NCBI GenBank assembly: GCA_003988855.1
Contig: QYAI01000010.1
Coordinates: forward strand, 124,001-188,000
DNA from: Arachnopeziza araneosa
Lineage: Eukaryota > Ascomycota > Leotiomycetes > Helotiales > Arachnopezizaceae
Reading direction: 5' to 3'
Length of the DNA stretch: 64,000 nt
The position numbers and the translations under genes were made by a program. Positions 23,896 to 36,358 of this stretch are shown piece after piece (the stretch's first letter is position 1; each line of letters opens with the position of its first letter). The notes under the pieces are model-generated. The model saw only the letters and a list, made by a program, of their open reading frames with translations. It was not told the DNA's origin and did not search any database.

Positions 23896-25451
23896 ATGTA
23901 CATGAATGCCAATGGTATAATTACACCACCACCATCCCCACCGCTTGAGGCACAACATCAACCCCGTTGTCTTCCTCCCACGCCTGAGTCGCGAATTGGT
24001 CTTATCCTAGGGTCGTCGTTGCATTTGAGGGGGATTCTGGGGACTGGAGCGTACGGAGTCGTTTATTCAGCAGTCGATGCTCTCACAAACAGGTGGTATG
24101 CCGTCAAGGCCCTGAGCAAGACCAACGTCAATGGGGAACCTTTGGATTCGAGGCAACGAGAATTCCAGTTTAGAGAGATCCAGCTTCACCATGCCGCTTC
24201 AGCACACCCCAACATAGTCTCCATGTACAAGATCGTTGATCATCCCGATTGTACTTATGTTGTTTTGGAATTTTGTCCGGAGGGCGACCTTTTCTCCAAC
24301 ATCACGGAAAAGGGTAGGTACATCAGCAATGACTCTCTCGTCCGCCGAGCTTTTCTCCAAATTTTGGATGCCGTGGAGCATTGCCATAGACTGGGAATAT
24401 ACCACAGGGATCTCAAGCCAGAAAACATATTGGTATCCGACCAAGGTGATAAGGTCTTGCTGGCCGATTTTGGTCTTGCCACTACAGATCCAGAGTCAGA
24501 GGACCACGGATGCGGCAGCACGTTCTATATGAGTCCAGGTAGGCATATTCTTATTCCTCCCTGTTGGCAATCCTAACCATATGTCCTTGTTTAGAATGTC
24601 TGGATCAATCTTCAAAGAGCACATCATACCGATGTGCACCGAACGACATCTGGTCCCTAGGTGTGATTCTCGTCAACCTAGCATGTGGCCGCAATCCATG
24701 GAAACAAGCTTCCGTTGAGGATTCTACATACCGTGCTTTTACAAGGAACAGGAATTTCTTGCAGTCCATTTTGCCTTTGTCTGATGAGCTGAACGAAATT
24801 CTTGGTATGATCTTTGAGCGCAACCCAGAGGAGAGAATCACTGTTGGCCAGCTGAGAAAGTACATCCTTGCTTGCCCCAAGTTCTCCGGACCCATCAAGA
24901 CTCCAGCCAGAAACCCAGCACCCGTTACACCTCACTCACCCGCCTCCGTTCTCGTCGATAGCCTTTACTTTGACACTCTGTCCAACGACGGCTCCTTGAT
25001 TTCTTCGGGTTCTCTCTCTGGTTCCCTTTCTACTATTTCCTCGGGTTCAGCCCACTCTACTCGTTCCGGCCACTCCGACACAGCAGATTCAGGATACGAG
25101 TCCGATTTTTCAGAACAAGAAGTTGTTGTAGAGAGGCCAACCTTCGTCCCAGCGACAGCACCGACTGTGCAAACCCACCCTGTTCCTAATCCTCAGGTCC
25201 AGTTTCCACAACAGTCATACGTTCTTCCTACCCAGGAAGTTGTTAATCCATGGGGCATCCCAGCCAAACCCGTTCTCCAAGCCAACCTAAACCCGTGGTT
25301 CCATCACCAAGCTGCCGTGTATGCAGGCAATGAACATCAATATGATCATCGCCATCAGGTCTATCCTGTTGCATATACTCAGCCTTACCCCTCAGCCCAT
25401 ACCCCATTCTACCCTACCTCTCAGTACCAATACTTCTCCGAAGTGTGTTAG
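23896..25451 (+). CDS. Ran1/Sks1/Vhs1-type serine/threonine protein kinase
   Basis: Two exons, 23896-24538 and 24595-25451 (56-bp intron), give 499 aa. Start MYMNANGIITPPPSPP is chosen because it is the first ATG in frame; a Met two codons on is possible. The kinase domain carries GILGTGAYGVVYSA, YAVKAL, HRDLKPENIL, ADFGLAT and GCGSTFYMSPEC. The intron lies exactly within the SPE codon block. The GCGSTFYMSPEC activation segment is characteristic of the fungal Ran1/Pat1-Sks1-Vhs1 group, which controls meiosis entry or glucose and stress responses. The C-terminal ~220 residues are Ser-rich, then Pro/His/Tyr/Gln-rich and probably disordered. It stands alone between large gene-free regions. Confidence 0.9.
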
Positions 25452-28400
25452 GCTAGAGGTAAAATGATAGGTAAAGCATGACCCAGGTTATGGTTGAGCT
25501 TGAGCTCGAGCATTTCAGTTTTCCCTCTACTCTTACTCCGCTTTCCGGTGGTAAAAACAGTACACTGGACTCTTATCTCCAAGAATACGTGGACTCACGT
25601 CCAGGAATCCCAGGACATAACCACTGCCACAGTGGTGGAAGGACTTCCATCTCTTCAACCCCGGATCTTTACCTCTCACATCCGGAATCTAAAAACACTT
25701 CACAACATCATGTCGTTAACACTCCTGTACATATCCATCTCTTTATTTCACAGCACAGCGCCGGAAAAGGACTATCTATCTACCACTATTTAATGTACGG
25801 CGTTCTTGGACGGTCGGGACGACGAGCCGGCGCGCTCGCTGGGGAGGATTTCTGTTTATTTTTCCATCTATCATCTGATGAGCATCAGCGAAAAGACTCT
25901 ACGGCTTCAAATCTAGATTTCTATCTCTTTTTCATATATACTATTTGGCTCTCAGTTCGGTCGGGATGTTTGGAGATACCCAGAGAGAGACGGAAAGGGA
26001 AAAGGAACAAGCTGTTGTTACACGTTTTGGCCGGAGGGTCAATGAATCAAATACGTTATGTGCATCGACGGAGTCGGTCACATTCATGTACAGATAGCTA
26101 CTTTGGTATCTATTGGACGGAGTTGAAATGTCGAGTTTGAAGCTCATGATATGAGAGAATATGAGAGAAGAATAAACTATTAGATTCACATCTCCAAAAA
26201 ATTCCCGTTCCAATCACATGTGCACAACAAAATTCCCTTTCAATACATCTGTGGTTACAGTACGGTCACCAATGCACCCGACCATTGAATCGATTTGGAC
26301 ATGGGAATCTAAGATGCATACACATCACTGACGCCGAGCAGCCTCGTTCTACCGTTCGAGTATGATATCAGGATCTCTCACACACCCAGGGCGTTCATCA
26401 ATCTTCCCTACCATTCTCCCTATCTCGCAGATGGATTTAGCCAGCGGAACTGTCTGGCTTGCTCATCACGAACATCCCACGTGCAATCTAATTCCCGTCC
26501 TCAGATCATCGTCTATCAAATCAATCTGAGTCTCATCTTCCATGGTAATCTCAAACCCTCCCTCCCCGACCGACCAGAATTTCAACCCAGAGAGCTGTCC
26601 ATCAATCACGTCTCCGGGCCAAAAACCCATGACACACCATCCCCCCATCAGCGACCGCACACCGCCCATCAGGAGTCGAGTGGCGATCGCTATTCGTTCG
26701 CCCTACTCCGCCTTATCAAACTGCCCACCATGACTGCTCACACCTCATTCGTTTTCTTTTTTCTGCCCATCTGCAACCCATGGCCCATCTTTCCCATCTT
26801 CTTCGCCCGCCCCGTTTTGTTTCACCACCCAGCACTCGTCCGCCTCACCCCTCCAAGGCCTGCCCTCCAATCATACCGCCCTCCAACCAGACACGCCGAA
26901 CCGACTGCAGAAAACTTGCTTCTTTGGACAGCATCTGCAGAGGCGTCCGACGGGAACCCAGTCTTCCTTTCCCATCGGCAGCACCTGCCTGCACGTCTCA
27001 TTTGCCCAGTGTCGATTCCGCCCCTCCCAGACGATGGCTTGGTACGCTGCTGACGCGCATAGACTGCGCTGCACAGGGCTGGATTTGATGGCTCCGTCGG
27101 GGACCGTTATTGGTGGGGTGCGTTGAGTGGTGGAGAGGAGATGGTGCGAATTGCATGCGCGAAATTTGTTACTGGTTAGGCCTAGCTGTATGTGCTATTG
27201 GCTCAGGGCCATGCGCAAGGCTGAGGTTGTTGAGGTAAAGGTTGCCAGATTCTGTGGCTGGGCTTGGCAGTGGGCTGCTTCGCCGAGTAGGAGACTAGAG
27301 GGTCCTGCTGTGCTGATGCCTGGGCGTAGGTCATGTAGAGTCTAGAACTGAGGAGGAGAGTTTGAGAGGGCAGCTCTACTCTAGGAAGCTTTTGTTTCCT
27401 GCGTACATGGACGCTATGCACGAGTCAAGCATTGCAGTAAGCTTAGCGAGTGGTCCCCTTTGAGAGGTTGGAGGTCGAGGCTGGTGTAAACAGCAAAGAC
27501 TAAACTTAGAGGCACCGGATGAAGCTGAAGCTGAAGCTTGATGTCAACAGACCGATCTGTGATTACTTGAGGAACGGAAACGCCGGACACTTGATTAGCT
27601 CATCCATCGCTGAGGAACAGGCGTGCGCTTGAAAGTTTTGGTGGGAAAAAACTATGGAGATAAAAGTCCATATGAAGTCATACCATTTAATGAATTCGCC
27701 GCTCCACGTGATGTATACGCAACTTAGATCCACTCTGTGTAGCTGTCACCCGCAGAAGAAAATTCTAGACGCTTCATCAAGGCAAGAAGAGTTTGCAGGC
27801 CTCCGCATGGTTTGACGCATGGTTTGAGCGATCGATCTTGAATGCACATGTAAAGTGGTTTGAATTATTGCAGGCACTGTTGTCTGAGACACTGCGGAAG
27901 TTTCCAGTTGTGAGAACTCGAAAGCCAAATGCCTTCAAATTCCAAAGTCTGATGTCTTGGGCTTGATGTGGTGCTCCGTGACATCCGAAGGCCAAATTGT
28001 TTCGTCAATCCAAAGGGAAACCTGCAGCCATGCAAACACTCCTGTACCTCATCCCAAACAATCGAAATTTGCAAAGCCATTGCTGCATCACAGTCGGTCT
28101 CTGAATGTGAAATCTGACAATTGCACGGAACCGGGAAATCACCCAGTTTGTAGAATGCAATTCACCTGCAGATAGAACCTCACGCCTGAACAATAAGGTT
28201 GAAGCTGACTCCTATCGCATGCAAGAAGCCGGAAAGGTATTGCAGCCTCGTCATCTGTCCTGCTGCAACATTCAGGAATCTCGTCTTCTCGTCACCAATC
28301 GAAATAAACATTGTGATAGATTGCCACACCTATTCATCAGAGACAAAAATGTTATATCTGGCATTATACACCGCTCCTTGGGGGTGACTACGCTGGAGGA

Positions 28401-29764
28401 TGTCAGATTGGGGTAAATCCCGGAATTCGAGAGGCGTAAATCTTGAATAGGATGGTCGCTGGTTACTGGAATTAATATCATCCATGCATGCGTCCAGCGC
28501 ATGAATTTCTGGGTCTTGCATGGTGGACATTTGAGATCTGCGGAGGTATGGAAAACATGTCTAGAATGGCTTGGTTTAGGTTTCTGTCCAAGCGTGTTGT
28601 ATTGGAGTTGGGAAGTCGGATTATTGGCAGATCATCTGTGGACAAAAGTCGGCACCAACCTCTATTTCGAGGACCTCTCCATGTTCAAGTCCGAAGGAGA
28701 AACATGGTGGCTTGCGGTTGGAACGTGAGCTTTGATATTGATTGGAACTATGAGCCGTCGACGGGAGTGATGACGGCGCTATCACAGCTTATCGATACCA
28801 ACCCCTTATCACCCCGCTTCTGTATTCATTTCGCGTCGAATTGAGTCGTCTCCACGTCCTGTCGCTGCTTGACTGCTTGGTGTCAGAGACGCCTTTTTTG
28901 GGTCCTCGTGCGGTCAAGCTGGCGGAGTAATCTTCCCATCCCTGGCTTGGAACCTCATGGAATGCTTGAACATCCCAAGGATCCAGTTCTGCCGTCTGAG
29001 GATTCCTCCCCATCGCCCTTGGTCACACAGCCTCTGTGATCATGGCGGCCTCCCAAAGCATCGGCGACCGAGGACTGGCTGCAATCAATTTCGAAGACGC
29101 GGAAACGTGGGCCGAGCACGAGGGCTGACGATAAATCGAGATGAATATTCTGTCGTATTTGGAGGATGCAGACAGGTGGATACACGGCATCCGGGCGGCC
29201 ATTTCGGAGTTGAGTCGTCGTAATTCATTTTCTGAGATCCCTGAAAGAGGCAAGATTCGCATTGGAAAAAGAGCATGTGATCTCTCCAAGTCCCGTGATT
29301 CTATTTATGATCCAGATGTCTTGATGAGATTTACGTTCGAAATATACATTCCGATTTTACATCTGCTAGAGGAAATCTAACTAAAATCTATTTCAGATCA
29401 CAAAGATATTACCACGTGACTGAGCCCAATCACATGACCTACATTTGTTTGTCTACTGCATCTTGGAAAAGGATCAAGGGAGTTGAAATAGGGTTTCGCG
29501 CTTCTCCATTGGCAAGAGGGAACGAAAGGTTCATTTTTAGGGCAGCACTTGTAGTCAGTCGTGATGGAAAGTGCAGCTCTTTCTTGAAAACGGAGCTTTA
29601 ATCCTATTGTCGTCACCCAACAATCTCATTCTCCGTGATATTATAATTCTACATTTTGACGAAGAGAAGAGTTACTTTTATTTCTATCCTCTGTTCGAAA
29701 ATAATCCCGAGTTCTGGCCTATCTCCTTGTTCTTCTCGCCGTCCTTTCCCTCTGACACTTCATC
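25452..29764. other. Long gene-free region
   Basis: About 4.3 kb of mixed composition. It includes a pyrimidine-rich block near 26400-27050 and a purine-rich one near 27100-27500. Frames of up to 220 aa (25478-26140) show no domain and overlap others. CACGTG motifs occur near 26477, 27703 and 29412; the last is close to the gene starting at 29765. No RNA gene recognised. Confidence 0.45.
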
Positions 29765-30640
29765 ATGGTTCCCCATCCACCACATCCACCACGTACACAA
29801 TATATCCGCTCAATCCAGTGCGGTGGTTCGAGCCGATCTCCAGAATACGAAGGTCTCGCAAAAGAGACAGAGCTAAAGCCAAAATGGGAATACGTTGAAG
29901 TGTGTGAGGAGGTCGAAGATAGGGAGATGGAAATTAATCATTCGGTGGACTTCAAATACGCCTCTTCTCTGCCTTTAAAACGACCAGATCCAAGACCGCC
30001 ACCATATGACGAGAACTGGTTACTGGAATATAATGAACGATGTTCGGATTCCACACCGGAAGCCCGTTCAAGTGAAGAACTCAAGATCGAACAATATCAG
30101 GCAAAAATCAAAGAATACCAAACCTGGCTCAAGGAAATGGAAGGTTTGTTAACAAAGCTTTATGTCCTATGGATTGGAATGGGCGGATTTCGATTACGAT
30201 GGACTTGCTGCCGAACAACAAATATGGAACCAACCTTTGGACCAAGACCGCGTTGTGAAGACTGTTGGGATGCCAGACACATAATGAACCAGATCAGAGG
30301 CACCGAAACTATCATTCATTATGGATATTCTACTGTTCACAAGCTTATTCTCGAACTAGAGTTAAATGAAGGTAGAAACAAGCAAGATGCATCGACAAAG
30401 GTTACAAATATACCACCCAGACATGGGGAGATCACGGAAGATGATTTTGCAAAATCAGGCAAACTATTGTCGATTGAAAAGGCAAGGATTTTCGACTATT
30501 CCATGGAGCATGAATTGTTAAGATGTGAGAGTTCTTCTCACGGGTCACGCTCTTCTTACTGCTCCACGAGCTGTGCGTCAAGCAATTCACAAGACTCATC
30601 ATCGTTTGAAGACTCTAAGAGAATGGCAAGTCCATCATAA
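29765..30640 (+). CDS. Orphan hypothetical protein with paired cysteines
   Basis: Single frame of 291 aa, family not recognised. A Pro-rich start (MVPHPPHPPRTQ) is followed by an acidic/basic segment (VEVCEEVEDREMEI), a helical stretch (EQYQAKIKEYQTWLKEMEGL) that could form a short coiled coil, and a cysteine cluster. The cluster (WTCCRTTN ... PRCEDCWDAR) has the spacing of a possible zinc-binding knuckle. The C-terminus is Ser-rich. The start is the first ATG of the frame after a pyrimidine-rich leader. Reasonable as a lineage-specific gene; unverified. Confidence 0.6.
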   Translation: MVPHPPHPPRTQYIRSIQCGGSSRSPEYEGLAKETELKPKWEYVEVCEEVEDREMEINHSVDFKYASSLPLKRPDPRPPPYDENWLLEYNERCSDSTPEARSSEELKIEQYQAKIKEYQTWLKEMEGLLTKLYVLWIGMGGFRLRWTCCRTTNMEPTFGPRPRCEDCWDARHIMNQIRGTETIIHYGYSTVHKLILELELNEGRNKQDASTKVTNIPPRHGEITEDDFAKSGKLLSIEKARIFDYSMEHELLRCESSSHGSRSSYCSTSCASSNSQDSSSFEDSKRMASPS

Positions 30641-33214
30641 TGGTTTGATCATCCTATTTCTTTCTTTCGTCGCGCAAAAGATTCGAACCTGTCTTCTTGA
30701 GCCACATTTTCATCTAGCAAGAACGACAATTACCATTTCTTAACGAAGCGTACTTTCATTTCAACATTGTTCTCTTCTTCCAGAACAGGACAACGGACTG
30801 TAAGTGAGCTTTCTTCAGTGCAAAAATCTTGCCTAGAATTCTGAACTACTTTCGTGCTCTCATTCCAAATGAGCAGCTATTGGATATATGGAACAACATC
30901 CAATGGCTTTCTGAGAGAATTCTCGAGCTCTAACCCCTGGAAGCACACCCACTGACGTCTAGTGCTTCAGCAGTTTCAATCATGGCTCCTTAGGCTGAGT
31001 ATTTGGTCGGATGACACCGCAGAAAAGATGACCTTTCAAAGATAACATCGTAACGATGTTGTTTTCCAAGATTGATGCAATATTCGCAGTCATTATTGCA
31101 CGTGTAGAATCCAACTTGGGTAGCATAGAGCTCTTGACCGCGGTTTGTTGAGAAACTCTGTCTGATTTGGGCAAGACTTGAAAGCGTAGAAGCGTAGCTT
31201 TAGCAAATAGCATCAACTGCCACTTATTTTGAAGAGTAAACTTGTCATTGTGATTCTCAGCCGTAAAATCATCATTCTACAGAAAAGGATGATAAGAAAC
31301 GCTCTTGAGTGGGGTTCGAGATTTCTTTTGTTAAAACTCAACCAAAGGTCCCCTAGATCTTGTTGAATATGGCCATTAAGACATAATAACACAGTGTTCA
31401 TGGCTTTTAGTTGTCCGTGGAGGAGATGGGCTAGGCTGCTACTATGCTAAGACACAAGAATCATAGATGCCGGCTCAAGTCATGGATGATGAGATTGTTC
31501 TACGTCCCGGTTCCGTAACCAGACAATCCAGGGTGTCGACCGGTTAATTTTTGGAGGTGGGAGCCTGAAGGTACTGTATGATCACGAGTTCAATGACTCA
31601 ATGCACAAGGTTTTTTGATGACTACAAAGAAAGCGGTTTTTTAATCAAAATGCTGTAGCCTGGGATCAACTACCATCTGGCCAGATTTTTGATTTATTTC
31701 TGACATCGTGGCAGTTACCGCATCGTTTGCGATTCGGCCTCTCGCACAGAGCTGAACCTTGATGACATCATGAACCAATTTAATGAATCGGTGGACTGGA
31801 GAAGAGCTCCACCATATGAATCATTCAATTGATAACCGAATGGTTGCCATCTAATTTTGCTAGGAAATTGCATTTGTGACGAGAGTTGAACGACGGCTTG
31901 TGATAAATAAGCGCTATAAAATCTACTAGGCAGACTTTCCAAGGATATACCTGGAGTGCTATACTGACAAGACTCCCCAGTTATTGTAGGAAACTTCTCA
32001 CGAGATTCTTATCGAGGAAAAATTATAGGGCTGCTGATCCGTGGTCGAAGGAGAGGGGAAATGAGAGATGTCTCACTAGTGGCATCTGGATCTGCCGTAC
32101 TAGACTCTTATCCAGGCACTAAAGAGATATAGTATTCTGAGGAGTCTAAAAAAACTAGTTAAGGCTGGTGACGACGCCAAGAATTTGCGACGATGAAGTG
32201 AAAAAGATTTTGGTAGTATACGTGATGAAAGAAGAAAATTTGTCAAAGGCTACATAGTAACAGCTTTGCGATTTGCAACAAAGGCAAAGTTAATGAAGTA
32301 ACTTTCAACTTCTGTATTGGACTCGGCATAGCAGGCCCCTATCGGCTTCGGCAATGGTCCTGGCGGCAAGATCCATTGACTTGGATGAAAAGTACGATCA
32401 GACACATTAACAAACAGCCTATGAATTCTTCAACGATGCGAAATGCAACATAGTAGAAACATTAGACTAAAGACGTGCTGCACCCAAAAGATCCACTGGG
32501 ATGTAGAAATGGAAGGCGAGTAATTGACGCGTGTTAAGTGTATCAACTGTCGTCAATTCCAGGCGAAGACAGCACAGAAATAGCGAAGGAATTTAGTGAG
32601 AGACATGGCTACGAACAGAATTTGCTATTCGTGCTGTGTCAAGTCAGAACAAGTTAAAGACTAGAAATGTTAGCATGAGCTGAGCCACAAGTTCCGGCAC
32701 TTACTTAGGGCCTCCCAACTAAACAAGAAATATATAGGCTTTCAGCTAGTGACAACTCCCACGACCATAGTAGCTGAATGCCAATTCATTCCGCGTGGGT
32801 CCCCGTTTCAAGTTGCTAAGCTCGGAATAACAAGTGTGGTTTTTTGAGATAGTCCATGCGACTCGTTTGAAGACCATTTCTTGGCAGCTGAACCTTGATA
32901 TTGGCTGTCTGCCGACAGCACGGCTAGATGTAACTCATGATCCGGCTTGACATCACCCAAATCGAGATGGTCGCCGAGGGAACTTGCTCAGCTAAGATGT
33001 GAGCTGGTTCAAATCTTGTCTAAACAGCTGGACTGTATCGCGAGGTAAGTTCTCCCTACGGCCTCACTCAGGTTGTGAATAGTCGAAGAGCTAAAGTTCT
33101 AGTATTTGTTAGAAAAGATGCTCTTCATAAAGCAGCAATGAGAATATACCAGTACTTTAAAAGTATTGCCCGTATATCTAGCATGAAAATATGCCTTGTT
33201 CGGAGGAGATGGAC
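30641..33214. other. Gene-free region between convergent genes
   Basis: About 2.6 kb. Only short frames with frequent stops; no repeat, LTR or RNA gene could be supported. Confidence 0.5.
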
Positions 33215-34185
33215 TCAGCGACTCTTGGGCTTTCGGATGATAACCTTAGAGCCTTCTAAACTCCATCCTACGCCATATTCTTTTGTCAATACCGACCAGG
33301 AGGTATTTGTGTATGCTTCCAAGGCTTCAAGGTCGATAGTGAGGTAACTTCGGCCGAGACACTTCAGTGTTTGCCTTTTCATTCCATCTTCAGCAAATTC
33401 CATAAGCTTAGCCTTATGTCCATCGACAGTTCGTTTGACTCTCCAAAACAGAAAATAGTTATCATGCGAAAGAGACCTGAGAGTCGCATCAATCTTCAAG
33501 TCACATAGTGAGTATTGATTCTTGACTAAGTAGGCTTGGGACAGATCATTTTGTCGGCAAGCCAAATCCAATACCAGATACCCCACGAACTCTTGAAGTT
33601 CCGTGTTTGCGAGAGATTGTATGGGGTGCATCTTGCTCAATAGGTGGAGGATCGCAGGATGATATGATTCCATGTTCTTCAGTATAATGGAGAATCGAAT
33701 ACAGAATATATACACTTGAATCGAAAAGTCGTCCACCCTGTGAGACGCCACTATGCCCTCTCGCAGCTTTCTCATGGCCATTGTCAATACGGAAAGGTTT
33801 TTTTGGGAGACAGAATCGGTATTGTCATTGGGATTATAAATTGAAATCGCAGGCTTCACTGTCTGGATTCGTGGCTTTCCTTGCTTTCCATCCTCGTTCG
33901 AGATATCCAGACCGGCAAGTCTGCGTAATAATTCATCTCCTTCACCTGCGTCAGAGCAAAACGACATGTATCTTTCCACAATCTTCGTATAGTATCGCTC
34001 TTGGGTTTGGTAGTCTAGCAGCCTATTTGAGAGTCAGAGGTTGACAAGGCCGGTAATGATACTGTAAACAGTACGTACCGACTGTCTCCTTTTGAGGGTA
34101 GCCCGATCGCCTCTAAAGGGTCAAGATTGACAGGTTTCAATCGATTCCATGGGCCTGAATTTGCGCGACCTCCGCGCGACGACAT
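33215..34185 (-). CDS. CSN8/PSMD8/eIF3K-like domain protein
   Basis: Exons 34185-34079 and 34022-33215 (56-bp intron, GTACGT donor) give 304 aa. The start MSSRGGRANSGPW is preferred over an in-frame ATG at 34260, which would add a His/Gln-rich leader. The body resembles fungal proteins annotated with the CSN8/PSMD8/EIF3K fold, a helical PCI-related module used as a scaffold in the COP9 signalosome, proteasome lid and eIF3. Typical segments are PAILHLLSKM, GYLVLDLACRQNDL and TLKCLGRSYL, ending in VGWSLEGSKVIIRKPK. Whether it belongs to any of those three complexes cannot be told here. Head to head with the AdipoR-like gene. Confidence 0.82.
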
Positions 34186-34438
34186 TGGAAAAACGGAGAG
34201 TGAAGGGTGTTGTATACAATGAGGTTGATGTTGATGTTGATGTTCCAGCTCTAGCCTCACATGCCGCGTAGAAAGAGCCTCGGTGGGTGGATCGCTCCCC
34301 CCAACACTTTCAAAACAACAAATTTTGATTTGGTCTTCTTCATTCAGTATCTCCTCTGTTTCTCTCTCTTGAAAATAGTTTTTTCAAGTCATTCATCAAT
34401 ACAAAGCATCTGTCTTTACATTTCATTCCCTTTACACA
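34186..34438. promoter_or_regulatory. Shared 253-bp divergent promoter
   Basis: Only 253 bp separate the start codons of the CSN8-like gene (-) and the AdipoR-like gene (+), so both must be driven from this segment. The part next to the receptor gene is CT-rich (CCTCTGTTTCTCTCTC). Confidence 0.6.
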
Positions 34439-35456
34439 ATGTCGATCTCTCAAAGGAAACCCACAGCGACCAAGATTATCAAGGATTCTGTAAAGAATGT
34501 CGAGGAAAGCATAGAAAATGCCCTAACAGTGCTTTGGGATGATCTACCTTCGTGGCAGCAAGACAATCATTACATCCACTCAGGATACCGACCGGCGTCG
34601 GGATCTTTCAAAAAGTCTTTTGCCAGTCTTAGCTACCTCCACAATGAGTCCGTCAACATTTATTCTCATTTGATTGGAGCGATACTATTCTCGATAGCAG
34701 GAGTAATGCTTTACTCAGAGATCAGGCCAAGATATGAAACTGCAGCAACCTCGGACATTCTTGCTTTTGCGTGTTTCTTTGCAGGAGCTGCTTTGTGTTT
34801 AGGCATGTCTGCTACCTATCATGCCATCTCGAATCACTCCCCAGGAGTCAGTAGATATGGCAATAAGCTGGATTATATTGGTATCATATTTCTTATTACC
34901 GGAAGCTTCATTCCGAGTATTTTCTATGGATTTTACTGTCATCCCCATTTACAAGAATTGTATTGGACAATGGTAAGCAAATACTTTCTGGTTATCTTCA
35001 AGTACTAATACTTTCGCCAAGATATGTTCTCTCGGTATTGGCTGTGCTTCAGTCTCTATCTTTGACCGGTTCAGAACGCCGGCTTGGCGACCATATAGAG
35101 CCGGTATGTTTGTGGCAATGGGGCTATCTGCTATCTTTCCGGTGCTCCACGGTCTGGAGATGTACGGAACGGATGATATGGAAGATCGCATGGGTCTCTC
35201 GTGGATGGTTTTGCAAGGCTTTCTCTATATCCTGGGAGCTAGCCTCTATGCCGTAAGTTGTTATTAACTCCTCATTTATATTGTACTAATTTGATAGGCA
35301 CGATGGCCCGAGAGATCATGGCCTGGTTCCTTCGATATCTGGGGAAGTTCTCACCAAATCTTCCATGTATTGGTTGTGATGGCTGCTGCCTCACATCTGT
35401 ATGGGCTGCTGAAAGCATTTGACTTTAACCATAGGTCTCTTGGCGCAACGTGTTGA
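34439..35456 (+). CDS. AdipoR/Izh (hemolysin III-related) seven-helix receptor
   Basis: Exons 34439-34972, 35022-35252 and 35298-35456 (introns 49 and 45 bp) give 307 aa. The protein has a soluble N-terminus (HYIHSGYRPAS, the usual pre-helix motif) and then seven hydrophobic helices. Zinc-site signatures of the PAQR family are present: SATYH after helix 2, and HQIFH near the end. NESVNIYSHLIGA is a hallmark of the first helix. Yeast Izh proteins affect zinc and sterol homeostasis; the mammalian relatives act as ceramidases. Here a membrane metabolic sensor or ceramidase role is inferred from the family. Confidence 0.95.
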
Positions 35457-36358
35457 GGTTCTTCTTTGCCTCTTTGCAGATGGGGACATGGCCTGTTAAA
35501 GAAATGCTTTGGTTGGTCGTTTAGGAGAAACATCATTACATTATCAAATTAGAAGCTTCGACTTCTGTTTATGTTATCCAAGGGCCGGTAGATAGAATTC
35601 CTAGACAATGTACTCCAAAACTAAGATTCAAGAGAAATGTAACTATACAGTATGACCTTTGCCCACCCTGTCCTCCCCAATTCTTGTCTATCTACAACGA
35701 ATCCATACATGACGCTGCACTGATGCATAAGCTTCACCGTCTACAGTAACTTAACACAAGTTAAGCGAGCTTTTAAGCTTTATCCAGACTCCACAGCTCC
35801 GTCACTTATTTAGATCTTCGTTCCCTCAAACATTTATACAACTACTCTCTTCCCCTTCCCCTTCTCCGATCAAATTTATCACAAACTCATGTTCCACAAG
35901 TTAATAGCACCCAACTCCTCAAGCCCATAGCTAGTTTTCTCAAGGTTATGTGAACCTTCGAGCTCTATTGAAACTCGAGACTTTCATCATCTCCTTTACA
36001 GTTTCTTCTTCTTCGACCAACCACACGGGTACCATTCTAACTCCACACTCCCACTGTTCATATATTACTGGCATATCTGTTGTGGATTCTACTAGAGCTG
36101 CTAGTGTACATGTCGTCGATGCACAAGTTATTATACTGGTTGTGGTTATTCATGATGGGTTGATCTCAAGCCAGAGGGTTATTCCGATTTCGAATACTCA
36201 GTGCTAATCTACCTGAGGATCTCGTGCCTACAGTGATTTCGTCTTTAGATTTGTAGGCGAGAAATATTTACTTTTCAATATATGACTTCTGCGCCAGGAT
36301 CAATCGCATTTTGTCTAGATATACACTGTTAACTCATCAATATATACATAAAAATTCG
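35457..36358. other. Intergenic, no gene seen
   Basis: About 0.9 kb. A plus-strand frame at 35950-36207 (85 aa) is Ser/Thr/Val-rich but has no recognisable start context or partner exon. Confidence 0.4.

Noticed and set aside
25478..26140. Plus-strand frame of 220 aa just after the Ran1-like kinase
   Set aside because: Most likely the kinase 3' UTR: starts 26 bp after its stop, mixed low-quality composition, no domain.
30670..30720. Minus-strand GGTTCGAATC, a tRNA T-loop-like string
   Set aside because: The flanking bases do not form the five-pair T stem, and no acceptor or anticodon arm fits.
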